This document shows positions 1 through 7,895 of a stretch of 38,786 nucleotides of DNA, one piece after another. The notes under the pieces are model-generated. The model did not search any database. It saw nothing but the letters and a program-made list of their open reading frames with translations, and had not been told where the DNA came from. The DNA is taken from NCBI RefSeq assembly GCF_003318295.1, contig NZ_QOCW01000036.1, positions 1 to 38,786 of the forward strand. Reading direction: 5' to 3'. The DNA comes from Bacillus taeanensis (GTDB lineage Bacteria; Bacillota; Bacilli; Bacillales; UBA6769). Within the stretch, counting starts at the first letter, position 1. Every line of letters begins with the position of its first letter. Position numbers and translations under genes: made by a program.

Positions 1-1
1 T

Positions 2-340
2 GTACTACATGGTATTGGATTTCATGCGCTGCAAACATTAATCTTGCCAGCTTGGTTTTTAGAGAAAACTCCGGTACAAAACCGCTTCAAAAAAAGACTG
101 CTCCATTCAGGCAGTATCGCTTGGATGTTTATGATTTTACTTATAGGGATTCAAACTGGACTAAGTAGACCTGTATTTGAGCTAACGATATTACCTATCC
201 TGGGTAGCTGTTTATTATTCGTTTGGCTTGGAACCGTAATCATTACATTGGTGCTTTTTATCAAACAAAGAAGAGCCGACTCCTTACCAATAGATCAACC
301 ATCCTTTATAAAAAAAAGAGATAAAAATATATATCACTGA
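2..340 (+). CDS. Membrane protein, 5' end outside the window
   Basis: The reading frame is open from base 2, so the gene runs in from the left and its start is not in the window; the TTG at 44 is only an internal Leu codon. The visible 112 codons begin HGIGFHALQ, and two or three hydrophobic segments follow (around SIAWMFMILLIG, FELTILPILGSCLLFVWLG and TVIITLVLF). The tail is short, basic and polar. This is the C-terminal part of an integral membrane protein. I do not recognise the family, and no catalytic motif is visible. The next 200 bases hold a possible dispersed repeat and then a broken MFS gene, so this gene lies at the edge of a rearranged area. Confidence 0.6.
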   Translation, partial: VLHGIGFHALQTLILPAWFLEKTPVQNRFKKRLLHSGSIAWMFMILLIGIQTGLSRPVFELTILPILGSCLLFVWLGTVIITLVLFIKQRRADSLPIDQPSFIKKRDKNIYH

Positions 341-352
341 ATTTCATAAAAA

Positions 353-490
353 AAAACGGTTGTTCATATCCCTGATTTCGTTCCGCTATTTGTGACAAAA
401 GTAGTGTTATTAGGATGTTCACGGACATCTGTTCCTCTATTCATCAATAAGGAAGCCGATTTTCAGTAAATAACGCACTTAATGTCCGCG
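353..490. repeat. Candidate dispersed palindromic repeat (MITE-like)
   Basis: This non-coding stretch has an unusual word content (TTCGTTCCGCTATTTG, then GGACATCTGTTCC). It contains an inverted pair CGGACAT (422-428) and ATGTCCG (482-488), which could close a stem-loop. From memory, similar GGACAT/TGTTCC-rich intergenic units recur in Bacillaceae genomes, but I cannot count copies here. It lies just before the point where MFS transporter homology begins with no N-terminal half, so it could mark an insertion or deletion end. Confidence 0.3.
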
Positions 491-556
491 AAAATATTAA
501 ACAAATATAATCAGCATTACTTTTTCTATTTCGCTAAAGGGTGATTTTGTTCAATA

Positions 557-1150
557 ATGCTTTGCAATGAACTATGGGTTTCTATCGTAGCTGTAATTTT
601 ATTAAATGCATCTGTATTCGGGGTATATAGTTATATTGCTGAATACCTGGAAACTGTTACCCAAGTGTCTCCGAATACCATCAGTTTAACGTTATTCGTT
701 TTCGGTGGAGCTAATATTATTGAAAACATCGCTGCAGGGAGGGTACTCACTAATAGTCCTATTAAGTCCATCTTAACTTTTCCTTTGTTATTGAGTGTAG
801 TTTACACCCTTTTATTCTTCACTGGAGAGTTTGCGGTGCCTATGGTAATGATCACTTTCCTTTGGGGAATATTGGCTGGAGGAATAATGGCAAATATTAA
901 TCAATATTTGATTGCGTCTTCAGCTCCCGAAGCGCCTGATTTCGCCAATGGATTATTTATATCAGCCTGTAACGTAGGAACAACAGTGGGTGCAGCTGTA
1001 GGTGGGTTATTTATATCACAACTGGGTACACAATACGTCGTATTGGTCGGAATCGTATCATTGATCCTAAGTTTGGTAACTATTTTACTTAGAAACTATA
1101 TGTATAGTCCTACAAAACAACTTTCTAAATCTGCTCTAGCCCAAGATTAG
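557..1150 (+). pseudogene. MFS drug/sugar efflux transporter, C-terminal half only
   Basis: The 197 residues look like transmembrane helices 7-12 of a DHA1/AraJ-type major facilitator. Hydrophobic segments alternate with short loops, with GNI/GA-type helix packing and the late-helix motif FISACNVGTTVGAAVGG. Family members are about 390-400 residues, so the N-terminal half is missing. An in-frame TGA at 542-544 blocks any upstream extension, and no Shine-Dalgarno (SD) precedes the ATG at 557. Recognisable homology starts at about NELWVSIVAV. A half MFS protein is unlikely to transport anything, so I call it a remnant. It is followed 24 bases later by an SDR gene that is also truncated. Confidence 0.8.
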
Positions 1151-1174
1151 CAGCCATAAAATGGAGGTTTTAAA

Positions 1175-1450
1175 ATGTCAAAGGATCAAAAAGTTGCACT
1201 TGTCACCGGTGGGAATCGAGGAATTGGATATGAATTGGTCAAACAATTGGCTTTGAAAGGTTTTAAGGTCATTTTGGCAAGTCGCAATCCAGAGAGGGGT
1301 CATGAAGCAGCGCAAAAACTTAAGGATTCAAACCTTGACGTTTCCTTTGTGGTGATGGATGTAGACGATCAAGAAAGCATCAACCATGCAGTCACTATAG
1401 TTAATAAGGAGTATCGAATATTTTCCTTCAAGGAGGTTATAGTCAAGTGA
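1175..1450 (+). pseudogene. Short-chain dehydrogenase/reductase, truncated after the cofactor-binding region
   Basis: The start is clear: ATG at 1175 with a GGAGG SD. Residues 9-18 read VTGGNRGIGY, the TGxxxGIG dinucleotide-binding motif of classical SDR enzymes, and VVMDVDD gives the acidic adenine-pocket strand. Homology stops near VNKEY (about base 1413), where family members continue GxLDxLVNNAG. Here 11 unrelated codons lead to TGA. The Asn-Ser-Tyr-Lys catalytic residues (about residues 110-160 of a 230-280 residue enzyme) are absent, so no reductase activity is expected. The stop overlaps the GTG start of the next gene, and that gene's SD lies inside this reading frame, which suggests a deletion joined the two. 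Confidence 0.85.
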
Positions 1451-3213
1451 GTGAAAAAGTATATATTTGCTCGGAAAAACAGTTGAAGGATGAGAGGGTT
1501 AAGGTGGTAAAAGGGGGAAAGCACGGAATTGCCGTTATTTATCATGAAAAGAGCATATACGCGGTAGATAACCGTTGTCCCCATCTTGGATTTCCATTAC
1601 ATATGGGGAGCAGTTGTGATGGAATTCTTACGTGCCATTGGCATCACGCCCGTTTTGATCTAAAAAGTGGGGGAACATTAGATCCATGGGCAGACGATGT
1701 ACCTATATATCCCGTCGAAGTAAAGGATGGGGAAGTGTGGATCATTCCTGAACCCATAGACAAGCAAACGGTAGTCAAACTGAAAAAGAGACTGAAGGAT
1801 GGTCTAGAGCAAAACATTCGTCTTGTTATCGCAAAAGCTGTGGTGAGCTTAGTAGAAGCAGATCCCAATGATATTGCAAATATAGGTGTAGAATTTGGTA
1901 CAAAGCATCGTTGGAATGGCTGGGGATCTGGTCTTACGATCTTAACCGCAATGAGCAATATCCTGCCGTATCTCGATAAAAAAGGAAAAATCCTTGCCTT
2001 ATACCAAGGGTTAGTTCATGTGGCAAGAGAAAGTGCAGGGAAGGGAACAAGATTTTTACTAGATCCCTTACCATTAAATAAGGAAAATGAACAACCGGAG
2101 ATTTCCCAACTAGCAAAATGGTATAGAAATAACATTGAAGTTCGTGATGTCCAAGGAGCAGAGAGGGTCCTACTAACTGCCATAAAGCTAGGGGTAACGA
2201 CAGAACAGCTATCTGACATGACGATGACGGCAATTACAGATCATTTTTATATGAATATTGGTCACACATTAGATTTTCATAATAAAGCATTTGAAATGCT
2301 GTCGAAGCTACAAGACGAGAACCGGGAATATATCCTCACATCTCTATTACCAGAGTTAAGTAATGCCATTCGTAGTGAGGAATCCCACAGCTGGCAGGCA
2401 CCTCTTAATTTAGTGGAACCTTTACATAAAGCCTTCAGCACACTGGAGAAAATAGAAATTAAGGAAGGATATGAAAAAAATTCATCAGGCTTAGTTGATG
2501 AAGATCAGGTATTAGAGCAATTATTAAGTGATGATCCTGTTAGAACGGTAGAAATGTTAATGGAAGCATTACAACAGGGGAGATCCCCTGTTCGGCTTGC
2601 ACAATTAGTAACGTTAGCAGCGGCGGAAAGGGTAGCCCGTTTCCATGTTCAAAACGAATTTAGAGATTGGGATACGGTACTCCATACCTTTACTCACGGT
2701 CATGCCGTTCACCAAGCTTTAAGGAGATCAACAACACCTGAACTCATTCGGGCTGTTTTTCACGGTGCCATGAGTATTTATTTAGATCGTTTTCTTAATA
2801 TTCCCTCGGCTCGAATGCCAGTAGTGGATAAATCCTCACAGCAACGGAAGGATCCGAAGGAATTTCTAGATCTATTAGATAAGCAGCAACAAACGGATGA
2901 GGCCGCGAAATGGGTAGTGAATTACTTAGCCAATAGGGGAGATTTGAATGAATTATTTAACGTCCTCGGTCATGCCCTACTTAGGGAAAATGCAGAATTC
3001 CATACCTTCCAAATGTATGAAGGGGCAATAATGGAGCATCGTATATGGCAAGACGAGGATTCCGAGATTGCAAAGCGGGCACAGGAAACGATAATCATTG
3101 CAGTAAGTCGTTATTTAGCGGCTCACGCACCGCGACCTCAAGGGAAACGTCCCATACAGCTAAAATTGCCATCAGACTTCATCGTGGTGAAAAATTGTTT
3201 GAATAATAACTGA
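1447..3213 (+). CDS. Rieske [2Fe-2S] protein with a large uncharacterised His-rich helical domain
   Basis: A 588-residue protein starting at GTG 1447 behind AAGGAGG (1431-1437), overlapping the broken SDR stop by four bases. Residues about 5-105 form a Rieske ferredoxin-like domain: the first ligand pair is in CPHLGFPLH and the second in CHWHHARFD (C-x-H and C-x-x-H), with a typical DGxVWI end. The remaining 480 residues are mostly helical and show no motif I can assign. They carry clustered histidines that look conserved: FGTKHRWNGWG, GHTLDFHNKAF, HTFTHGHAVH, FHGAMSIY and GHALLRENAEFH. No signal peptide or membrane segment is visible, so it is probably cytosolic. The Rieske part should transfer electrons to a metal or other centre in the C-terminal part (inference). 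Similar long Rieske proteins exist in actinobacteria as far as I recall. Substrate unknown. Confidence 0.8.
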   Translation: MSEKVYICSEKQLKDERVKVVKGGKHGIAVIYHEKSIYAVDNRCPHLGFPLHMGSSCDGILTCHWHHARFDLKSGGTLDPWADDVPIYPVEVKDGEVWIIPEPIDKQTVVKLKKRLKDGLEQNIRLVIAKAVVSLVEADPNDIANIGVEFGTKHRWNGWGSGLTILTAMSNILPYLDKKGKILALYQGLVHVARESAGKGTRFLLDPLPLNKENEQPEISQLAKWYRNNIEVRDVQGAERVLLTAIKLGVTTEQLSDMTMTAITDHFYMNIGHTLDFHNKAFEMLSKLQDENREYILTSLLPELSNAIRSEESHSWQAPLNLVEPLHKAFSTLEKIEIKEGYEKNSSGLVDEDQVLEQLLSDDPVRTVEMLMEALQQGRSPVRLAQLVTLAAAERVARFHVQNEFRDWDTVLHTFTHGHAVHQALRRSTTPELIRAVFHGAMSIYLDRFLNIPSARMPVVDKSSQQRKDPKEFLDLLDKQQQTDEAAKWVVNYLANRGDLNELFNVLGHALLRENAEFHTFQMYEGAIMEHRIWQDEDSEIAKRAQETIIIAVSRYLAAHAPRPQGKRPIQLKLPSDFIVVKNCLNNN

Positions 3214-3288
3214 CTTAGGAATACAAGATTGTGAATGTATTTACTTAAACAAATAGGGGCGTTTGTTCAATATCTAAAATTATTCAAT

Positions 3289-3341
3289 AAGCCGAAAATA
3301 TACGAGTTTTTATTCATTTCTTGCATATTTTCGGCTTTTTT
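3289..3341 (+). terminator. Rho-independent terminator of the Rieske gene
   Basis: The 13-bp perfect stem AAGCCGAAAATAT (3289-3301) / ATATTTTCGGCTT (3325-3337) is followed by T residues, 76 bases after the Rieske stop. Confidence 0.8.
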
Positions 3342-3398
3342 ACATTCAAAAAACATACTGCCATTTATAGATATTGATTAATTATCAAATACAACAGA

Positions 3399-3539
3399 TT
3401 ATATAGCTATTCTTTTTTTTGAGTCAGTAAGTTTCTCCAAATACCTATAAATAGTTGTTCTTGAGACATTCCACATCGTAGCTTCTAACTCTTTTCTTTT
3501 TAACTCCACTAACTTTATCAACAAATATTTTTTTACCTC
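3399..3539 (-). pseudogene. Serine recombinase (resolvase/invertase) C-terminal remnant
   Basis: On the minus strand a 46-codon open frame, with an in-frame TAA just upstream (3540-3542) and a TAA at 3399-3401, encodes MWNVSRTTIYRYLEKL. This fits the recognition helix of the Hin/resolvase helix-turn-helix, where a V-S-x-x-T-hydrophobic-Y-R-Y/W-L pattern is characteristic. The whole catalytic N-terminal domain (about 140 residues) is missing and no start with an SD exists, so this is only a scar. It suggests a transposon or invertible element once sat here, fitting the broken genes around it. Assignment rests on one motif. Confidence 0.45.
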
Positions 3540-3734
3540 TTACACCTTGTACCATAACTTAAATAAGAGATGGATAATGACCATAGATGTTGTGATGGGT
3601 TATTGAATACGAAAACTATTAGTTTTTTAATCTTTTCAAATAAAAAAGGAGTGTTCAGAAAGTAGTGATTTTCTGGACATATCACTAACATATATAGTTT
3701 TACACAGAGCATATGAAAAGATGGGGGAGCTTAT

Positions 3735-3860
3735 TTGCTATTCAATAAAGGTCTATATTCTAGAATAAAGCGATTGCTTAAAACACGGAATTTTGAAATA
3801 ATTGTTATTAAGTTTAAGGAAGGATTGTTTAATAATGATGTCCATTTATTTGATTATTAG
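3735..3860 (+). CDS. Possible 41-residue leader or small protein upstream of the methyltransferase
   Basis: TTG at 3735 is preceded by GGGGGAG (3723-3729) at good spacing and opens a 41-codon frame ending at TAG 3858-3860. The peptide is basic and amphipathic (SRIKRLLKTRNFEIIVIKF) and ends only 12 bases before the methyltransferase start. It could be a translated leader, a small protein or a fragment. The rest of the 3214-3872 gap holds the terminator and recombinase remnant listed separately; I see no other gene in it. Confidence 0.25.
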   Translation: MLFNKGLYSRIKRLLKTRNFEIIVIKFKEGLFNNDVHLFDY

Positions 3861-3872
3861 GGGGAGAGGAAA

Positions 3873-4496
3873 TTGAATAATGCATGGAATAAAGTGATAT
3901 ATAAAATTTGGTCTCCAATTTACGATAAATTTTTTAATTCAGGTCCTTTTCTTAACGCCCGTAGACAAATATTTCAAGAAATACACTTCGATAGTCGACA
4001 AAAAATACTATTTGTCGGCGTGGGAACAGGGGCTGATTTAGAATTAATAAATTACAATGAATTAGATATTACGGCAATTGATTTTTCACCTGATATGCTT
4101 GGGAATGCAAGAGCAAAATTCAAAACTTCCACTATTAATTTTTTAGAAATGGATGCTCAAGATATGAGTTTTGACAATAATCAGTTCGACTTGGTTATTG
4201 GCAGTCTAATTCTTTCCGTAGTACCTAATGCAGATAAATGTTTTCAGGAAATGGCAAGGGTACTAAAACATGATGGGGAAATCATTTTATTCGACAAGTT
4301 TATTTCCAAAGAAAATAAACTATCGTTATCGAAAAAACTTATCAGACCTCTGATTAAAGTTTTAGGGACTGACATTGGATTGAACTTTGAAGAATTGTAT
4401 AAAAAACATCATAAAGAATTAAATGTGAAAGAAGACAGACCAGTGATGTTTAATGGCATGTACAGAAAAATAATAGTAAACAAATATAGTGAGTAA
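3873..4496 (+). CDS. Class I SAM-dependent methyltransferase
   Basis: 207 residues from TTG 3873 (SD GGGGGAGAGG just upstream). Motif I is ILFVGVGTGADLEL at about residues 45-58, followed by the acidic AIDFSPDML (motif Post-I), MDAQDMSF and NQFDLVIGSLILSVV (motif II), and VLKHDGEIILFDKF (motif III). This is the Methyltransf_11 Rossmann arrangement. The N-terminal SPIYDKFF and the length resemble small methyltransferases of the UbiE/phospholipid N-methyltransferase kind. The substrate cannot be read from the sequence. It stands alone, with a small ORF upstream and an inverted repeat plus terminator downstream. Confidence 0.8.
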   Translation: MNNAWNKVIYKIWSPIYDKFFNSGPFLNARRQIFQEIHFDSRQKILFVGVGTGADLELINYNELDITAIDFSPDMLGNARAKFKTSTINFLEMDAQDMSFDNNQFDLVIGSLILSVVPNADKCFQEMARVLKHDGEIILFDKFISKENKLSLSKKLIRPLIKVLGTDIGLNFEELYKKHHKELNVKEDRPVMFNGMYRKIIVNKYSE

Positions 4497-4525
4497 TCTT
4501 ATTCTGTTAAAGGGGTTGTTCTAGA

Positions 4526-4553
4526 GTTAAACAAAATGGTTAGTTTGTTTAAC
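4526..4553. repeat. 10-bp inverted repeat downstream of the methyltransferase
   Basis: GTTAAACAAA (4526-4535) and TTTGTTTAAC (4544-4553) pair perfectly around an 8-base loop. No T-run follows, so it is more likely a protein site or an mRNA 3' stabiliser than a terminator. Confidence 0.5.
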
Positions 4554-4570
4554 TCGTCTTCACACACAAA

Positions 4571-4616
4571 AAACAGCCAAGCCCTTTCCAAAAAAAAGGA
4601 TTGGCTGTTTATTTTT
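4571..4616. terminator. Bidirectional terminator between convergent genes
   Basis: AAACAGCCAA (4571-4580) pairs with TTGGCTGTTT (4601-4610), flanked by an A-run on the left and a T-run on the right. It can end both the methyltransferase transcript and the opposing MFS transcript. Confidence 0.8.
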
Positions 4617-4715
4617 AAAACAAAAGATTTCGACTTTTACATATTCTAATGATAAGTGATTACATAGCGATAGTACTTGTTTTGTTAAGTTTAAAAGAAT
4701 AACTACTTTAAATTA

Positions 4716-5945
4716 TTATATATTTTCTTTCTCCCACTTTTTCATTGTTTGATCAGAAGGAAGAAAAATTGTCAGCATCCCAAGCAGCGGTAAGAAGCTG
4801 ATGAAAATCATTGTAAACTTAATGCTGAACAAATCGGCGAGACTGCCGAGTACCACAGAGCCGACTGCCCCCATCCCAAAAGCGAGCCCAACAATTAAAC
4901 CTGACACCATTCCGATCCGACCAGGTAATAGTTCTTGCGCATAAACAACGGTTACCGAAAAGCTTGATAAAATAATAAATCCAAGTAAAAGGAAAATCGG
5001 ATATACAAATGATAGACTTACATACGGAAGGGTAAGTGCAAGTGGTGCTGAGCCAATCATCGAAAAGAAAATCATGTTTCGTTTACCGAATCGATCAGCA
5101 AGCGGACCACCGAAAAATGTACCAACAACACCGGCAGCTAAAAAGGCGAAAATATAAAATTGCGCTTCGCGAATTGATAACCCGTAATCTCGAATTAAGT
5201 AGAATTGATAGTAGTTTCCGATCCCGGCAGCATACCATGAGCGCGCAAAAACAAGGAAAATTAACAGACAAATCGCAAATGTGATTTGTTTTTTTTGTTT
5301 TGGATTCACTTCCCGTTTTTCTGTTGTCTTTTTTACTCTCGGAAAATGAACGAGCTGTTTGCTGTACCAGTTTGATACAAATAAAAGAACGAATATAGCC
5401 ATAGCGGCAACAATCGTAAACCAAATTGCTCCAAGTTGTCCGAGAGGAACGAAGATAAGGGCCGTCATAATTGGGGCGAGAGATTGTCCAGAATTTCCGC
5501 CAACTTGGTAGATTGATTGCGCAAGCCCGCGTCGGTTACCGGCAGCCATGTAAGCAACACGTGAACCTTCCGGATGAAACACAGCTGAACCGAGTCCGAT
5601 GAACATGACTGATAGTAAAACAAAATAAAAATGATCGGCAAAAGCAAGCCCGCACATCCCTAGTAAACTTAAAAACATTCCAAATGGAAGCAGGTAAGGG
5701 GAAGTCGTTTTATCTGTGTACTATCCAACGATCGGCTGCATAATTGAGGAAGTAACGTTTAAGGTAAAGGCAATCCAACCGAGCTGTGTAAAGCTTAAGT
5801 TCATTGATTTTTCAAGAATTGGGAAAATGGCTGGAATTACAGATTGCATCGAGTCGTTGAGAAGGTGAACAAAACTAATTGCAAACAATACTTTGTAAAT
5901 CGTAGGCTGCGAAAGCACTGATGATTTCGCGCGTGCTAAAGCCAT
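4716..5945 (-). pseudogene. Fsr-type MFS transporter interrupted by one in-frame TAG
   Basis: Reading from ATG 5945 (SD GAAGGGG) the frame runs 409 codons to 4716, the normal length of fosmidomycin-resistance (Fsr) family major facilitators. FVHLLNDSMQSVIPAIFPIL at the N-terminus is the family hallmark, and the later helices (FFGGPLADRFGKR, the loop 8-9 MFS motif) are intact. The only lesion is TAG at 5721-5723, inside MQPIVG-stop-YTDKT, where relatives have Trp or Tyr in the helix 2-3 loop; TGG to TAG would explain it. The product would stop after 74 residues unless read through or reinitiated. Everything downstream is undamaged, so the mutation is recent or a base-call error. The predicted role of the intact protein is drug or sugar efflux. 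Confidence 0.85.
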
Positions 5946-6152
5946 AATAGCCCCTTCTTTCTCCGTTAATATGTAATACATTTTAATAAACAAAGAATAC
6001 CATGAGAAATAAAGGTTTGACTATAAAGATGCGTAGATTAATATAATGAAAAAATTCCTTTTATGAAAGAGCATGTAGGCGGGATATGTGCCTAGATATA
6101 AAAAGACAGATATAATGGGGATAATACATATACATCGTCTGGAGGGGGTTTG

Positions 6153-7895
6153 ATGAGAAAGATCTTTCCGTTTCTTAAACCGTACCGAATTACTGTGATA
6201 GCTGCTTTAGTATTAATGCTGACAGAGCTTGTTGTCGAACTAATTAATCCACTTTTAATCGCAAAAATTATTGATGACGGTATTATGAAAAATGATATCA
6301 ACGTTATTTTAACTTGGGGCGTTGTGATGATTGGATTGTCTCTGCTTGCTTTTCTATCTGGAATCATTAATTCTTTTTACTCGAGTCATGTTAGTCAAAG
6401 CTTTGGTTATGATGTAAGGCAAGCGCTTTTTCAAAAGGTTCAATCATTTTCATTTGCTAATTTTAATATTTTCCCAACATCTTCATTAATTACACGGTTA
6501 ACAAACGATATTACGCAGATTCAAAATGCTGTTTTTATGGGGCTGCGCATTATGCTTCGTGCGCCGTTATTAGTTATTGGCGGTACAGTGATGGCGTTAT
6601 TTGTAAACTGGAAGATCGCACTGTCTATTGTAGCGGCGATTCCTATTTTACTGCTGCTTCTTATAGCGGCAATGAAAAAAGGTGGAAAACTGTTTCGAGC
6701 TGTACAGGAAAAGTTAGATACAGTAAACAGTGTGATGCAGGAAAATTTAGCAGGAATGCGGCTTATAAAAGCATTTTTAAGAATGCAGCATGAAGTGAAG
6801 CGGTTTACGAAAGCAAACCGTGATTTGCGAGATCGGACCATTGCCGGTTTAAGATTAATGGAGATGGTCATGCCGCTTCTCCTACTTGTGATGAATGCGA
6901 GTTTAGTTGCGATTCTATGGTTTGGCAGTATGGAAGTACGAGAGGGAAGTGTACAGGTAGGGGAAGTCGTTGCGATTATTAATTACACACTTCGAATTAC
7001 AGCAGCGTTTTCCATTCTTTCATTTATTATGATGGTTTATACGAGAGCAAGTACGTCTGCGGGTCGAATTACGGAAGTACTCGAAGCTGAAGTTGATCTT
7101 ATTGAATTATCGAATGTTAATGCCTCTAAAAAAATTACTGATGGGAAAATTGTGTTTAATAATGTGTCGTTTCACTATCCACATACAACTTCTCCTGTGC
7201 TGCGCGATTTATCGTTTACCGTTCATAGTGGAGAAACAGCAGCCGTATTAGGTGCAACTGGATCTGGAAAGACTTCTTTATTTCAGCTTATTCCGCGTTT
7301 ATATGATGTCGATGAAGGAATGGTGGAAATTGATAACAGCGATATAAAAGAAATGAAGCTTGATTATTTGCGAAAACAAATTGGGTTTGTTCCTCAAGAA
7401 GCCCTTCTGTTTACGGGAAGTGTGAAAGAAAATATTGCCTGGGGAAAGGAAACTGCTTCAATGGAAGAAATAATAGAATCCGCAAAAGCAGCCCAAATTC
7501 ATGAAACAATTATGAAACTTCCAAAGCAGTATGAAACAAAGATCGGACAAAAAGGAGTCAATCTTTCTGGCGGACAAAAACAGAGACTTTCCATTGCTAG
7601 AGCACTTGTCCGAAAACCGAAGCTGCTTTTGTTAGATGACAGTACGAGTGCATTAGATTTAAAAACAGAAGCACGGCTGCTCGAATCTCTGCAAAATTAT
7701 CAGTGCACAACATTGATTATTACCCAAAAAATTAGTACGGCAATGGAAGCAGATACGATTTTACTTCTTGAAGATGGTAAGCTTCTCGTGCAGGGAAGTC
7801 ATGAAGAGCTTCTTAATAGTTCTGCTTTGTATCAGCAAATTTATGATTCACAGTTTGGAAAGGGGCGGGAAAATCATGTTCAAGGAGCTAACTAA
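6153..7895 (+). CDS. yfiB: Heterodimeric ABC exporter subunit with degenerate ATP site (YfiB-like)
   Basis: 580 residues from ATG 6153, chosen over TTG 6150 because GGAGGGGG lies at 6141-6148. An N-terminal six-helix ABC_membrane domain (residues 1-310) is followed by an ATPase domain: Walker A GATGSGKTS (about 366), Q-loop GFVPQEALLF, signature LSGGQKQR (about 470) and Walker B LLLLDDSTSALD (about 492). The catalytic Glu after Walker B is Asp, and the switch His is Gln (IITQKIS). Both changes mark the non-hydrolysing half of asymmetric exporters such as TM287/288 and BmrCD. The gene overlaps its partner by 20 bases. The pair resembles B. subtilis yfiB-yfiC. Substrate unknown, probably a hydrophobic compound or drug. 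A TATAAT at 6111-6116 could be the -10. Confidence 0.85.
   Translation: MRKIFPFLKPYRITVIAALVLMLTELVVELINPLLIAKIIDDGIMKNDINVILTWGVVMIGLSLLAFLSGIINSFYSSHVSQSFGYDVRQALFQKVQSFSFANFNIFPTSSLITRLTNDITQIQNAVFMGLRIMLRAPLLVIGGTVMALFVNWKIALSIVAAIPILLLLLIAAMKKGGKLFRAVQEKLDTVNSVMQENLAGMRLIKAFLRMQHEVKRFTKANRDLRDRTIAGLRLMEMVMPLLLLVMNASLVAILWFGSMEVREGSVQVGEVVAIINYTLRITAAFSILSFIMMVYTRASTSAGRITEVLEAEVDLIELSNVNASKKITDGKIVFNNVSFHYPHTTSPVLRDLSFTVHSGETAAVLGATGSGKTSLFQLIPRLYDVDEGMVEIDNSDIKEMKLDYLRKQIGFVPQEALLFTGSVKENIAWGKETASMEEIIESAKAAQIHETIMKLPKQYETKIGQKGVNLSGGQKQRLSIARALVRKPKLLLLDDSTSALDLKTEARLLESLQNYQCTTLIITQKISTAMEADTILLLEDGKLLVQGSHEELLNSSALYQQIYDSQFGKGRENHVQGAN

Noticed and set aside
1934..2233. Minus-strand frames inside the Rieske gene
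   Set aside because: Antisense shadows with no SD and no homology pattern; the plus-strand frame carries the clear Rieske motifs.
4526..4553. Inverted repeat as an insertion-sequence end
   Set aside because: No transposase, no target duplication, and no second copy in the window.
5036..5284. Plus-strand ORF inside the Fsr-type gene
   Set aside because: Antisense to an MFS frame with family motifs; no SD.
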